Source of the DNA: Rutstroemia sp. NJR-2017a BVV2
Lineage: Eukaryota; Ascomycota; Leotiomycetes; Helotiales; Rutstroemiaceae
DNA length: 64,000 nucleotides
Direction: 5' to 3'
Assembly: GCA_002946415.1 (NCBI GenBank)
Contig: NJPS01000074.1
Coordinates: forward strand, 496,001-560,000
Within the stretch, counting starts at the first letter, position 1. Each line of letters begins with the position of its first letter. The notes below the pieces were generated by a model. That model searched no databases and was not told the DNA's origin. It saw only the letters and a program-made list of their open reading frames with translations. The translations under genes were made by a program, and so were the position numbers. Of this stretch, positions 37,331 to 50,649 are shown one piece after another.

Positions 37331-37745
37331 GGAGGGGGAAGGGAGGGTAAGGCGAAGGAGATGGATGGGAATTTGTGAGATGGATATATCGAATGGGAAA
37401 CTAGGAAGGGATCAAAATGGAAAGGAAATGGCATGGCATAGCGGTACTATTTATGAATATGAACATGAGTATAAGATTATTATATCTAAGTTATCACTAA
37501 GGATTTAACATTACAATATATAGTTTTACGCGGATAGATCTCTCGCAGGATTTCTGACTTGTAAGAATCTGGTAAAGTATATTTTCATCTGTGGTTGGGA
37601 GATGCAGAAGAGTGATCAGATTTTGGCGCTCATACTAATGATGCCCCAGTGCTGGCGGTAAATAGCTTTAAAAGTATGAGGTGAGAGGTAAGAGGTGAAA
37701 GAACAGAAGGGAGAAAGTAAGGACGGACAATAACGGGTGAAAACA

Positions 37746-37795
37746 TATTTGTTCAATATTCATGTATATATATTTGTTCAATATTCATGTATATA
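37746..37795. repeat. 25-bp direct repeat, two perfect copies
   Basis: The unit starting ATATTTGTTCAATATTCATG occurs twice in tandem. A (TA) run of about 20 bp follows at about 37820-37839. Confidence 0.9.
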
Positions 37796-38162
37796 TATAT
37801 TTTCCGCCATTCCATGATGTATATATATATATATATATACAGAGCTTTTCACCTCCTCCCCCCTCTTTCTCTCTATTTTTCCAATGTCCCCTTCTATTTT
37901 CTTCTCTTTTGCTTTCTTCTCGTGTAGATATGAGCCTTTTTCATTTTATTTCGTATTCCTTCTCATTTCATTATGTATTTGCATGGGATACTTCTACCCT
38001 ATCCCCATTCGATTCCAATCCAATCATTTGGACAGGAGGAACTCGTTGACTCTTTCTTCCCTTCATTCATCCACCTCTGTAACTCGCTCGCCTTTCTCCC
38101 AAGTCCCGCATACATGTACGCACTCTTTTATCTACGCATCTTCTCAACATCGACATCTAGGA

Positions 38163-38191
38163 CCCCCCCCCCCCCCCCCCCCCCCCCCCCC
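38163..38191. repeat. C29 homopolymer next to the PXA-PX stop codon
   Basis: Twenty-nine consecutive C residues are present. On the minus strand this is G29, beginning two bases (AT) after the TAG stop of the PXA-PX gene, so it would lie in that gene's 3' UTR. The true length may differ because such runs are error-prone in sequencing and assembly. Confidence 0.9.
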
Positions 38192-38193
38192 AT

Positions 38194-41100
38194 CTAATAC
38201 AACACAGCCCTTACCCCCTGCAACAACAACCCAAACACCAAACCCCTCGCCACCTCCTCCACCTGCAACGCATCAAACACCCTCCCGAGCGCCTCCCCCG
38301 TCGCCACCTGCCCCATCACTCCCACCAACGCCATCGGCATGCCCCTCTCAACCAGCAACCTCCTCGCCTTCCCCCTCAATTTTTCCCTCTCCTCGGCCCC
38401 CAACTCCCCTCCCCCCGCCTCCTTCCACTTCCTCATCTCCTCCTCACTCGGCACCGCCCCCTCCCTCACCCTCCTCACATATCTCGCGACCCCATGATCC
38501 GTCGCCAACGGCGCCAGCACCGAATCCTGGATCAGATTCTGAATAGACGAGAAAGCAGGATTCCCAGGACGCAGCAGAAGTGTCTTCGCGGCGTTGAGGA
38601 GAGTCAGTCGGATGTTCCAGGCGGAGGAGAGAGTATAAAGTTCGGTGATTACGGCGAAGAGCAGCTCAACGGCGACGCGAGTTTCGTCGGGGTTGAGGGG
38701 GAGGGGTTCTTTCCTGGGGAGAGGTTTGCGCGCGGGGAGAGAGGGCGCGGTGCTCAGGGAGAGGGATGTACTGGGGGTGTGGCTGGGGCGGGGACTGGTG
38801 TCTAAGGGGCTGCGGTAGTCGTCGGGCATTTCGGTTGGGGGAGGAGGGAGGCGGAGCTCGGATAAGGAAGGGTTGGGGTTTGTGGTGGCGATCGGGGATG
38901 AGATGGGTGTTGATTTTCTCGAGAGCGGCGCTTGGCTTGGTTCGCGACTGTGGGTGCGGCTATGCGTGCGACTATGTGTTGCGCTTCTCGGGATACTCAT
39001 TGACGATCGCGCAGAAGTGGTTGCCCCATTTCCATTCACATTCCCGCCTTCCACCTCCGGTATCGAAGCATGACTCGAAGTGCGTTCTAGCGACACGGGG
39101 TTTACAGATTGAGGCATGACAGGCGTTGCGCGTAAACTATCTTCACTTGTTCTCCCCTTGCGAGAACCCGTGAGAGATCCGGCGATCGAGTTCATGCTAT
39201 CTATTCTCGGTAGCGCTGAGAGGGAAAATCGGTTGGGCGTATGCGAACCATTTTGGGTAGGTTTTTTCTGGCCCAATGATCCAATCGTGTTGAAAACTCC
39301 CGTCACACCCGTCGCTGCACCTTTAGGTGCACTGGCAAGTTTATCTAGCATTCCTTTTCCCATATTTTCAAAAGTAGAAGGTGTGGGCCAACCGAATCCA
39401 GCTTTGTTATTGGGTGTCGGTGCATTGCCCGTGTCTTTTTCTAGGAATCGTTTCATACCTTCGCTTTCCGCAAGTGGTTGATGTATACACGCATCTTTCA
39501 AGTATCGTTCCAGCTCGCCTCGTAAAGACGGCTTGGTGTGTTCTTTCCAATTTGGAAGATTCTGATGTTGTTCGAGGAAAGCAGCAGATCCCGAAACTTG
39601 AGCAATCCTTCTCAGAACTTCATGCAATGTTTCGAAATCTGCATATCTCCGAACAATCATCCACCCAGGGTGCATCGTGGACTCGGGCTCAATCTGAACC
39701 ATATAATCCATTGTAGGCTTGCTCTTTATTCTTCCCTTGTCTGACGCAATCGAATCATCGTAGAGAATAATATTTGCATTGTGAAGTGTCAGGGTGACAG
39801 TCTTTCTTCGTGGAGGTGGTATATTAGATTGTAACGCTGTAGGAGGAATAATTTGATCGAAACTGGTGAAAGATGATGTTGTTTGTGGTGTTGTTGGAGA
39901 CATAGAAATTCTAGAGTCGGGAGACATTGGAAGTCTACTATCCATATCAGATCCGGACATAGACGGCCTGGACTCCGTAACAGGACTGTATGGTGCGGCT
40001 CCATTCGACATCGAAGTACCATTTGTTTCCGGTTGCTGATTCTCATTCACAATTTCAGCCGACTCCTTCCTGTCGTTTTTAGCCTCACTAATCTGCGCAT
40101 TCCTCTTTGCATCTTCTTCAGCAATCAACAAGCTAAGTCTCTTCGCCTCGGCCATAGCCTCATCCATAGCAAATTCAGCCTTCGACATCCGTTTCTGATG
40201 TCCCAACTCTTTCTGTTTCTCCTCTGGAGATTTCGGAGCTTTCGCCAGTCCAATATTCCCAATATTCCCGTCAATATCAGCAAAAGTTTCTATCTTGCTC
40301 GGCTCCATAGCTTCATCAATTGCCTGGCCCAGACTCGGTTCCCCCTCTTCTAAGAGATATACAATCCATCCATTGATCCAATCCGGCTTCGAACAGCTTT
40401 TCAAAGTCTTTTCCAGCACAACCTCCGCCAGTATCTCTTTTAAGAATATTCGAGCCGGGTCGCAGTCGTAAACCGGCTTCTCGAGGAAGTTCTGTAGAAT
40501 ATCATCCGCGACCATCTTGAACTTCTTCATCTGCTGTTTCTCGCTCAACACATTGGCCAAGTTGCTATTTGGGTTCGTAGCCAAGTAACTGTATATGAGA
40601 TCCTCGGGAGATTTATTCGACCCCGGTGCTGCAGACATGGCGCTCGCGAGTTCATTGAGGAAGACAATGACAATAGACGACGAATTGGTCAAGAAATTTA
40701 AAAACGTATCCGCCGGTCGTTTCCTCGAAAGATGTCCGGACATCGACAAGATGAACTTCGTAAGGGTCATCTTCGCCGCGTTTGGGAATGTTTGATCGTT
40801 CGGTAGGATAGGATTATACCACCATTTCACATAGTCTCGAATGACAGCATCGACCAGCTCGTTCAGAGCTGCTGCAGTTTCCGGTTTAAAGCTTTCGAAA
40901 TTAGTTCCTGTTATGCTATTATCCTCTTCGTCTTCATCGACCGGCACCGTTGTCTTGCTGTCTCTCAACTCCAATACCCTGCGTAGAACATCTAGCCCCT
41001 TCTCTCTCCGTCCTTCCTCTGTTGCCCCGGCTCGAGAACTTTTGCCCTCCCATGTCGCATGCAGTACAACACCACCCAATGCGCCCAGCAGTACCAGTCC

Positions 41101-41328
41101 TACTCTCCCCAATAGCACATATGTACTGAGCCCCAATCCCAAAGCGATCCCGCCTAATGTTTCGTTTGACGCCGTGGAGAGAAATCGTAATATTCGTGTG
41201 GTAACATCTTCCTCATTTTCGCCTGACTCGGACACCGCCCCAGCTATTGAGGGATCATTCTGCGGGATCTTGAGATCATTATCGTTATTCTGAGTTATAA
41301 CTCCGTTCGTTTCGTTGGGTTCGTTCAT
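38194..41328 (-). CDS. Membrane-anchored sorting nexin: PXA + PX + Nexin_C (Mdm1/SNX19-like, no RGS seen)
   Basis: This is an intronless 1044-residue protein. A hydrophobic hairpin or helix lies at about residues 56-92 (GGIALGLGLSTYVLLGRVGLVLLGALGG). The PXA domain follows at about 140-340 (ALNELVDAVIRDYVKWWYNPI ... RIFLKEILAEVVLEKTL). A Lys/Glu coiled segment, then the PX domain at about 515-640 (YMVQIEPES..WMIVRRYADFETLHEVLRRI ... LRGELERYLKDACI) come next. After a Ser-rich linker, the Nexin_C domain runs from about 880 to the end (ELLFAVITELYTLSSAWNIRLTLLNAAKTLLLR). The order fits the Mdm1/SNX13-14-19 group that tethers ER to vacuole or lipid droplets, but I see no RGS domain, so SNX19-like is the closer comparison. 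The localisation is inference. The last about 120 codons are strongly G-ending, unlike the rest. Confidence 0.88.
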   Translation of the reverse strand: MNEPNETNGVITQNNDNDLKIPQNDPSIAGAVSESGENEEDVTTRILRFLSTASNETLGGIALGLGLSTYVLLGRVGLVLLGALGGVVLHATWEGKSSRAGATEEGRREKGLDVLRRVLELRDSKTTVPVDEDEEDNSITGTNFESFKPETAAALNELVDAVIRDYVKWWYNPILPNDQTFPNAAKMTLTKFILSMSGHLSRKRPADTFLNFLTNSSSIVIVFLNELASAMSAAPGSNKSPEDLIYSYLATNPNSNLANVLSEKQQMKKFKMVADDILQNFLEKPVYDCDPARIFLKEILAEVVLEKTLKSCSKPDWINGWIVYLLEEGEPSLGQAIDEAMEPSKIETFADIDGNIGNIGLAKAPKSPEEKQKELGHQKRMSKAEFAMDEAMAEAKRLSLLIAEEDAKRNAQISEAKNDRKESAEIVNENQQPETNGTSMSNGAAPYSPVTESRPSMSGSDMDSRLPMSPDSRISMSPTTPQTTSSFTSFDQIIPPTALQSNIPPPRRKTVTLTLHNANIILYDDSIASDKGRIKSKPTMDYMVQIEPESTMHPGWMIVRRYADFETLHEVLRRIAQVSGSAAFLEQHQNLPNWKEHTKPSLRGELERYLKDACIHQPLAESEGMKRFLEKDTGNAPTPNNKAGFGWPTPSTFENMGKGMLDKLASAPKGAATGVTGVFNTIGSLGQKKPTQNGSHTPNRFSLSALPRIDSMNSIAGSLTGSRKGRTSEDSLRATPVMPQSVNPVSLERTSSHASIPEVEGGNVNGNGATTSARSSMSIPRSATHSRTHSRTHSREPSQAPLSRKSTPISSPIATTNPNPSLSELRLPPPPTEMPDDYRSPLDTSPRPSHTPSTSLSLSTAPSLPARKPLPRKEPLPLNPDETRVAVELLFAVITELYTLSSAWNIRLTLLNAAKTLLLRPGNPAFSSIQNLIQDSVLAPLATDHGVARYVRRVREGAVPSEEEMRKWKEAGGGELGAEEREKLRGKARRLLVERGMPMALVGVMGQVATGEALGRVFDALQVEEVARGLVFGLLLQGVRAVLY

Positions 41329-41588
41329 TGCGCCGGTCTAGAATGTTGCATGCTGTATGTTTGTATAGTATGTTCTGTTGGTAAACAAAATGGAGGACAC
41401 GGTAGTAATGCAGTAGTGCAGCAATTGCTAGAGGTGCATAAGGATACAGTATCCAGTAAAGAATCACGTCACTGTCATTAAGTATAAAGAGAAATAAGGC
41501 CGGCAGTGAAACGACAAAATAACGAGAAGAGAAGAGAGGTGTGAAAGAAGTGAAGAGGGAGACAATTATGTAGTTGGCGTAGGCTAGT

Positions 41589-41620
41589 CGTGTATTCGTG
41601 TATTCGTGTATTCGTGTATT
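41589..41620. repeat. Four CGTGTATT units (8 bp)
   Basis: Four perfect tandem copies, followed by a related CGTATTT(CGTATT) tail to about 41650. Confidence 0.9.
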
Positions 41621-41688
41621 CGTAGTAATCGTATTTCGTATTTCGTATTCAATCAATCAACAAATAAAACAAGCGAATAGTTCTCTCC

Positions 41689-41736
41689 GCAAAGACGCAA
41701 AGACGCAAAGACGCAAAGACGCAAAGACGCAAAGAC
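41689..41736. repeat. Six GCAAAGAC units (8 bp)
   Basis: Six perfect tandem copies lie about 360-410 bp upstream of the PXA-PX start and about 420-470 bp upstream of SUB1. The perfect copies point to recent expansion. Confidence 0.95.
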
Positions 41737-42159
41737 TCGAGGCTGAGGTTTGAAACAGGAACAAGAATAAAGAAGCATAACTTGTTCGGAGATCTTCATG
41801 TCGTTCGCACATCACTGGAGCCAAAAATAAAAATAGAATAGCTTAACTCCCCGACATCCCCTGAAACGTGGCTGAACACTTAGAACTAACCGGCCGTACC
41901 GTAAACCACTTTACGCGCAGACGCGACACCTTTCCCATCAAAAACGCGTCGACTTGTCCGTACAGTAGATTCAAATGACGAAAGTGAATCTAACCGTTTT
42001 CACCTCTACCTGCAGCAATATTCCACGTCGCCGTTAGAGTGCAATTTGATCAATCCCCCCGAATAAAAACCTGCAATTCCCTCACCTCAATCCTTTCAAA
42101 ATAAACACAAACAAAACATACAAACAAACAAATCAATCCACCACCACCCCGCCATCACA

Positions 42160-43224
42160 ATGCCCAAGCGATCCCGCCCCTCCAACGACTACGGCTCCGA
42201 CAACGATGTGAAATCGCACAAGAAGACCAAGACCAAGACTGCTGCTCCAAGCAAGAGTAAGCCCCAGACTAAGAAATCCTCTTCGTCTGCTGCTGCGAGT
42301 GAGAGTCCATTTTGGGAGGTGAGTTCTTGATATATCTACATTATCATATCATATACTTTGACCCCTCTTCACATCATATCACATACTCTGAGATATTAAG
42401 CTTTACTTTTACTTTTACATTTACTTCCATCAAGCCTCTATTTGCGCTCCACCTGAATTTGCAAACCACACCATCCACTAACCCACCCCCCCACAGCTCT
42501 CCTCCGGCCGCGCCCCCCGCCGCGTCGAGATCTCCGAGTTCAAAGACACGACGCTCGTTACAATTCGGGAGTTTTATGAGAAAGATGGGAATTTCCTGCC
42601 TGGGAAGAAGGTACTTTGCCTCCCTTCCACTTCGCTTCCCTTTTCACCTTCCCTTCCATTTGTCCCACCCCAAAGTCCCCAATTCTTGCTGTTATGTCGA
42701 TATGGACACGAAACTAACACACCCCTCCCACACAAAAGGGCATCTCCCTAACCATCGACCAATACGCGGCGCTCCTCCAGAAAATCCCCCAGATAAACGC
42801 TAGTTTGAAGAAGAAGGGGCATGATGTGGGGGCTGGTGTCGACGAGGCTGCTGATGAACCAGAGGCTGAGGAAGAGGAGGAAGAGGAAGAGGAAGCTGAG
42901 GAGGAAAAGAAAGTTGCGAAGAAAGAGAAAGAGGCCGAGAAGAGTAAGCCGAAGAAAGAGGTCAAGGAAAAGGCCGAGAAGAGTAAGGCGAAGGATAAGA
43001 AAGAGACCAAGGCAAAACCAGAGAAAAAAGGAAAGAAATCTAACATTGAGGAGACGAGTGAGGAAGAAGAGGAAGACGAAGATGATGATGATGACGAGGA
43101 GGAGGAAGAAGAAGATTATGATGATGATAAGGAAGTAGAGGAGGATGAGAGTGAGAGTGAAGCGGAGGCTGAGGCTGAGGCTGAGGATGAGGTAGAGGAA
43201 GAGGATGAGGATGATGATGAGTAG
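42160..43224 (+). CDS. SUB1: PC4/SUB1-type transcriptional coactivator with long Lys/acidic tail
   Basis: This is a single-stranded-DNA-binding nuclear coactivator of RNA polymerase II. Exons are 42160-42318, 42497-42610 and 42739-43224, giving 252 residues. A basic N-terminus (PKRSRPS ... HKKTKTKT) precedes the PC4 core at about residues 51-115: FWE-LSSGRAPRRVEISEFKDTTLVTIREFYEKDG, then FLPGKK-GISLTIDQYAALLQKIPQIN, both junctions restored by splicing. The rest is a Lys/Glu-rich stretch (VKEKAEKSKAK) and then an almost pure Asp/Glu tail to the end. Yeast Sub1 is 292 residues and also has an extended charged tail. Introns are 178 and 128 nt, longer than most here. The gene is convergent with the glucoamylase gene. 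Confidence 0.92.
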
Positions 43225-43739
43225 ATTTCAGCGAAAGTGAGAGGGTGAAGTTCGAGGAAGCGATAAAGGAGATTTATATGGAGAGGGAGGGGAATGAAAA
43301 TAGTTAACTATGAGATGATATGCTCGTAGTGTTCATACGAACAACATACAGTAACGGCTTAGCTGCAGAAAACATATTTTCTTATCATTGCTACGAGGGA
43401 AGAAAGGAACAAAATGGAAACGAAAATCTATATGATGTGGAGTTAAGCGCAATTTTTGCTCAAGTATATGTTGCGGAGAAGTGATATAATAATATCCAGT
43501 CGTCATGAAATAAATCTTTCACTTCAAAAAGAAACGAATACCCACAGCTTTGCTTATGAGGTCAAACTTATGAGCATTTTATATACGTAGCATTACTTAT
43601 TTCATTTCACGTCTATCCGATCCGACTATTCATTCATGTAATCATCCATCCCATCCTCGCACCTCATAACCCTTCCCTGCAAATTCCAAAACCCAAGCAA
43701 CAACCCTTACTTCAATCACAGAAAAAAACCCAACCCAAC
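43225..43739. other. Convergent spacer, SUB1 / glucoamylase
   Basis: This 515 bp AT-rich spacer shows no gene or repeat. It should contain both 3' UTRs. Confidence 0.45.
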
Positions 43740-45846
<2,107 letters not shown>

Positions 45847-48586
45847 GATAGGCCGAACAGCTTGAAGAGCAAGAGTAGAATTGAAAGAGTCGATGGAGGT
45901 GAGGCAGGAGAGAGAAGATGAAAGGAACTGCATTGCTATTTTATATTGATGAGAGCAACTGATACATCTACCTGTCGGTCACAGTCATGGAGGAATGAGG
46001 CCGAGATTCGCCGTCGATGAGCGGCTTGATATTGACGACTTGCCTCTTTGGGGAAGAGTCCGATGTAGTGTGAGCGGCGGCGGTAATGAAGGAGGAGACG
46101 AAAAAAAGGTTACTAAGGTGTTCGCATACAAGGCAGAATGGACCTTGGCTCCAGGCGCCAGGGAACAAGGCAGCTAGATGGTGTAGCTGTAAGGTACGGA
46201 GGAAGTTGCGATGGATGGTTAGGTAACGGATATACGGCCTATTTGAGATGGATGTAAAGTTTGGGTCTGAAGCCGTCGGTTTGGTGCGAAAGAAGCGAAG
46301 GAAGTGGTATTGTGTGTTGCAGTGGCAGACCGTAGACGCTGAAGCCACCCCTGCACGCCCTGGTGGTTTAATGAATCGTGTCACGCGGTGAAGGGACGTA
46401 CTGCAATGATGCACATATCGTGTGTGGAGAGTAAAAAAGCGTAAAGAAAAGTGGTTCCGTTGCACGGGTTTGCTCAGAAGTGGTCCAACAGGGCAGCGGA
46501 GAGGATTTGGGTGGGCCGGCCGCCACGTTAGGGTCTGAGAGGCACCAGGAATAGGCAAGACGGAAGCAGGTAATAAACCGTCATGATCCTCGGCATCGTC
46601 GTCGTCACCTCATCACCCCAGAAAAGTCGGGAATTCCCGCACAAGGTAAGTCTTACAATTTGGTGTGAAGAGGTAGAGTACGAGGGACGCGAGAAAGAAG
46701 TCCAAGGTAAGAGATACAAGGCCAGAGGTACAAGGCGGTACAAGGCGGCACAAGGCGAGAAGCCTTCGTACGTACAAGGGAGGAGGTACAACTGTACCGT
46801 GGCGTGCGTGCGTGCGTGTGGAGATTGATAAATTTGGGGTTGGATTTGGGGACCCCACACTGCTCCCATCTAGCGTCGGCATAAGCGGTCCAGTCAAGAA
46901 CCGAGGCCGCCCTTCTCTTCCCTCCTCTTCCCCTCCTCTTCCCCTCCTCCGCTCTGCGAACCTTAAAAGCTAATCGGTCCGTCCCTAGACCTCCGCTGAC
47001 ATTTGGACCTCATGCTCTGTTGTGCTACCTCCCCGGACTTTCAGCACGTTTGCGTTGCATACGATGCATGTGGCGCACGGCAAAGTGAACAAATCCTGGA
47101 TACATTGTCGGTAATGCAAGCCATGAAGTGACCCCGAGCGAGGCGTGGTGGAGTCGGGGAATGGCAGCGAGGAAAGCTATCTACAGCTACGAAGGCTTGT
47201 TCCTGAAGGTATGAGCCATGACAATGCTATCTTCTGAACAGTTATTCAACGCAGCTCACAATCACGGTGCGTGATATATTCCACACATATCTGACAAATC
47301 GTCCAAGCATATTTGAGGAATGGGATCGTCCCGACCAATTTCCAATGCATTTACCCGGCCGAGGTAGGATTTTCCTAGCCACGGAAAAACTCGATATAAG
47401 ATGCACGAATTGACTAGTCGGCGGACCCAACGACTGAAGTATCCATACTTCTTCGTACCGAGGTGGACGTACGAACCGGACTCTACCTCTTGAGTCTTGA
47501 TGCTGTCGTTGCCCTCCGAGGTATGACCGTTTCGTGCCAGTAATCGAACAACTACCCATCCCCAGATGGTGCAGAGCTCCGTTGATACATATAGCTGCCA
47601 TGCAGGGCTGATATCACTTTGGTCATGAGACATCCTTTTGGCAGGCTAAGTAGAAGCCGGTGGTAGTGCGAGGGGCAGCTAGTGCCAAGGACAGGAACAA
47701 ATGCATGGTGAAGGGATGAGGAAGCGCGGCAAGCTGCGGAACTCGGAAGCTACCGAGACGACATCATTACAATTCTTGGGCACGGACAGGATGAGATTTG
47801 GAGAAGAGATTTTCATTGCGTTGATCACGGCGCGCGTTGGGCGCAACCGAAGTTCTAGCTAGCTATGCAAGAGATATTGCGCCGAGATAGTTCGGAACAA
47901 TCAGGAAACATGATTTGATCTGCCATTGAACCTGGAGCCCCCTCCCCGTCGATTATCCTTACCCAAAGCACCTTCGTAGAGGCATCTCATATGTATTCGT
48001 GTCATGCCAAAAGCCCGCGATACCGCCGTGCCGTCGAGTGGGAGACTTCGGAACAAGGGCAGCAAAAAGCTTCAAAATGTAGACGAGAGGGTTAGTCCGC
48101 AACCTCAAAGGCTAACAGCCTAGGCAAACAGATTTGGAATCTGACGTCTTCAGTACACTTGTCCACCGAATCAGCCGGTTAAAGCGACTCAGGTTTCGTA
48201 AGGACCGATTTCTCTGAGATTTGTCGATCGGATGATTTACATCATAATAATACCAGAAGAGGTAGATGGCTCCATAGACGATCGAACTGCCTCAGCATGC
48301 AACTACCACCTTACACCATTGCTGCAAGCAGCTCTGGCAAAGGGAAGGACGCTGGACACAAATCTGCATATTTGAAGAAGGAAGAAATTTTTCGAGCGCA
48401 AGAAATTATTTTTATAAGCTCAGTGGGGCCGCTCCCTAGCGTGGTCCGGGACTAGTTTATTCCGGATCATTTTTAGAGTTGCCTTACATTTCAACTTCAC
48501 CAAATTAAGAGCCTCAACCAGGCAGTTCTCGACGACCCTAGCATTTACCTATACAACCGTGAAGTCATTTCCTTCATACCGTAACC
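45847..48586. other. Long divergent intergenic region, glucoamylase / SNU66
   Basis: This 2.7 kb region has no supported gene. It includes a TACAAGGCGG repeat at about 46728-46758, a GCGTGC run near 46802-46818, and a CTCCTCTTCCC tract at about 46915-46950. The ORFs near 46530-46900 and 47240-47630 have no motifs or splice support. Both promoters must be here; glucoamylase genes often have long regulated promoters. Confidence 0.5.
46728..46758. repeat. Three TACAAGGCGG-like units
   Basis: These are short imperfect tandem repeats (about 10 bp, one unit CACAAGGCGA). Related TACAAGGCC text lies just upstream. Confidence 0.8.
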
Positions 48587-50649
48587 ATGGCGGACGCAAT
48601 ATCTATCGAAGAGACCAACAGGATACGTGTATCGCTTGGTATGAAGCCGTTACCTGTCCCAGGCGCTACAGGTCCAGTATTCAAAGAGGCGACAACTGGC
48701 CCAGCAGAAGATGTTGGCAGCACATTAGAATCGCGGCAGGCGGAGGGCTACGACAATTATCGAAAATTACAAGAGGCTGAAGAAGCGAAAAGAAAACGGG
48801 AAGCAAAAGCAGAAGCCATCAAGAAAGCACGCGATGCCGCTAAACGATTTACGCAACTCGAGGGGAAAGGATTAGGCGAAGCAGACGATGACGAAGATCT
48901 CGATGCTAAGGGATGGTTGATGAAGCAGAAAAAGAGACAGAAGGAGATCGAGAAGGCTAGGAAAAGGGAGAAAGAATTGGCGGAGGCAGAGGCTGCCGCA
49001 GCTGCGGAATACACAGCAAAAGATCTTGCGGGCGTGAAAGTCGGCCATGAGTTAGATACATTTACTGAGGGAGAGGAGCAAGTTCTTACCTTGAAAGATA
49101 CGACTATTGACGAGAATGAAGAAGAAGGCGATGAGCTGGAGAATTTGGATTTGCGGGAACGCGAAAAACTGTCTGACAAACTGGAGCTTAAGAAGAAAAA
49201 GCCAGTTTACAATCCCAACGATGATGATGAATCAGGCGAGCGAAAGATACTGGCGCATTACGTTGAAGAGATTGAGGGCAAGAAGGGCAAGAAGTTTACC
49301 TTGGATGGCATGGGTAGTACTGCTGAAGCTGCATTGGCAGTGAGTGATATCGCTGCGAAGCCAAAAGTGCAAAAGTTCAGTCTTGATATACTCAGTAAGT
49401 GCTCAAATGCGCATTGCCTTATTTTCAAATGTTTCATATACTAACTTATCTACTAGAGGATGAACAGCCACAGTCCGATTACCTTGACATCTCAGAAATT
49501 AAAGTTAAGAAGCCCAAGAAGAAGAAGGCAAAGTCAACTCGCCAGAAAGCCGCTGACGATGATGATGTATTTCCTCAAGTCGAAGCCACAGTTTCGAATG
49601 GGGCTGGCAATGATGCAATGGAAGTTGATCAATCATCTGTACCCGCCAAGAAACGGACGTTCCAAGACATGTCCTTTGTTGACGATGAAGATTTACAAGC
49701 TTCGCTCGCCGCCCAAAGAAGGAACGCGTTGAAAAAGCGCCAGAAGTTACGACCTGAAGAGATTGTTCAGAGATTACGAGAAGAGGCATCCGCAACTCCG
49801 ACTGCGGAAAACGAGGACGAGGCTGGTGGCACTGGGCTTGTTATTGACGAGACATCCGAGTTTGTGTCAAATCTTCAAAAACCAGTCGCTCCAGAACCCA
49901 AACGAAGATCAGCATCAAGACAAGCCGATGCTGTCACTTCTATGGATGCCGATTCCGACGACGATGATGGTGATGTGCACATGAAAGAATCATACGCCAA
50001 CGTCGAAGACGAAGAAGATCGCCTCGCTCGCATAAAGCGCGAAACATCTGCCTCTCAAGAGATTCTCGATAATGGCCTAGGCCAAGAAGCAACCCTAGAC
50101 AAAGGTCTCGGCTCCACACTCAAGCTACTCCGGGAGCGAGGCATTCTAAAAACCGACGAATCAGGCGATCCCAACACCATCTTCCGCAACAAGCAAAAAT
50201 TCCTCGCGGAGAAACAACGCCGCGAAGCCGAAGCCGAGCGCAAAGCTCGCCTCCAGCGCGAACGCGACCGCACCACCGGCCGCTTAGACCGCCTCTCCGC
50301 CCGCGAACGAGAAGAACACGCCCGTCAACAAAACACCCTCCGCGACCAAGCCGAGTCGCGCCAGTTGGCAGAACACTTCAATAGAGAATACAAACCGACA
50401 GTCGAACTTAAATATATCGACGATCATGGCCGTCGCATGAATCAGAAAGAAGCGTTTAAACACCTGTCCCATCAGTTCCACGGGAAGGGAAGCGGGAAAC
50501 AGAAGACGGAGAAGATGCTTAAGAAAATTGAAGATGAGAAGAGGAGAGAGGCGCAGAGTGCATTGGATGGGAGCCAGATTGGCGGGATGTCGGGGGCGGC
50601 GGCGCAGCAGTTGAAGAAGCAGAGGCAGGCGGGGGTGAGGTTGGCTTGA
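48587..50649 (+). CDS. SNU66: U4/U6.U5 tri-snRNP protein SNU66/SART1
   Basis: This is a spliceosomal tri-snRNP component needed for pre-mRNA splicing; in yeast it also binds the ubiquitin-like Hub1. Exons are 48587-49394 and 49457-50649, giving 666 residues; the intron is 62 nt, phase 1. Family hallmarks are the start ISIEETNRIRVSLGMKPLP, the long charged coiled coil with DAKGWLMKQKKRQKEIEKARKREKEL, AKDLAGVKVGHELDTFTEGEEQVLTLKD, and the end EYKPTVELKYIDDHGRRMNQKEAFKHLSHQFHGKGSGKQKTEKMLKKIE. The IRVSLGMKPLP text near residues 13-23 lies where Hub1-interacting elements occur in this family. The last third changes composition: codons end mainly in C (about 50000-50400) and then in G. Confidence 0.95.

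Larger units (their letters stand above)
37331..38193. other. Convergent spacer, 5-oxoprolinase / PXA-PX protein, repeat-rich
   Basis: This 863 bp spacer carries three simple-sequence elements (listed separately) and a strong pyrimidine tract at about 37850-37920. No gene is supported. Confidence 0.6.
41329..42159. promoter_or_regulatory. Divergent promoter region, PXA-PX protein / SUB1
   Basis: This 831 bp region lies between opposite start codons and holds two separate 8-bp tandem arrays (listed). The SUB1 side ends in an A/C-rich leader with CAAACAAACAAATCAATCC just before the ATG, a typical unstructured fungal 5' UTR. Confidence 0.6.

Noticed and set aside
45934..46600. AmyR-type CGGN8AGG sites upstream of glucoamylase
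   Set aside because: Several CGG triplets occur, but none with the right spacing and partner was confirmed by eye.
46528..46897. Overlapping minus-strand ORFs near 46.5-46.9 kb
   Set aside because: They cross simple repeats, with no family resemblance and no splice support.
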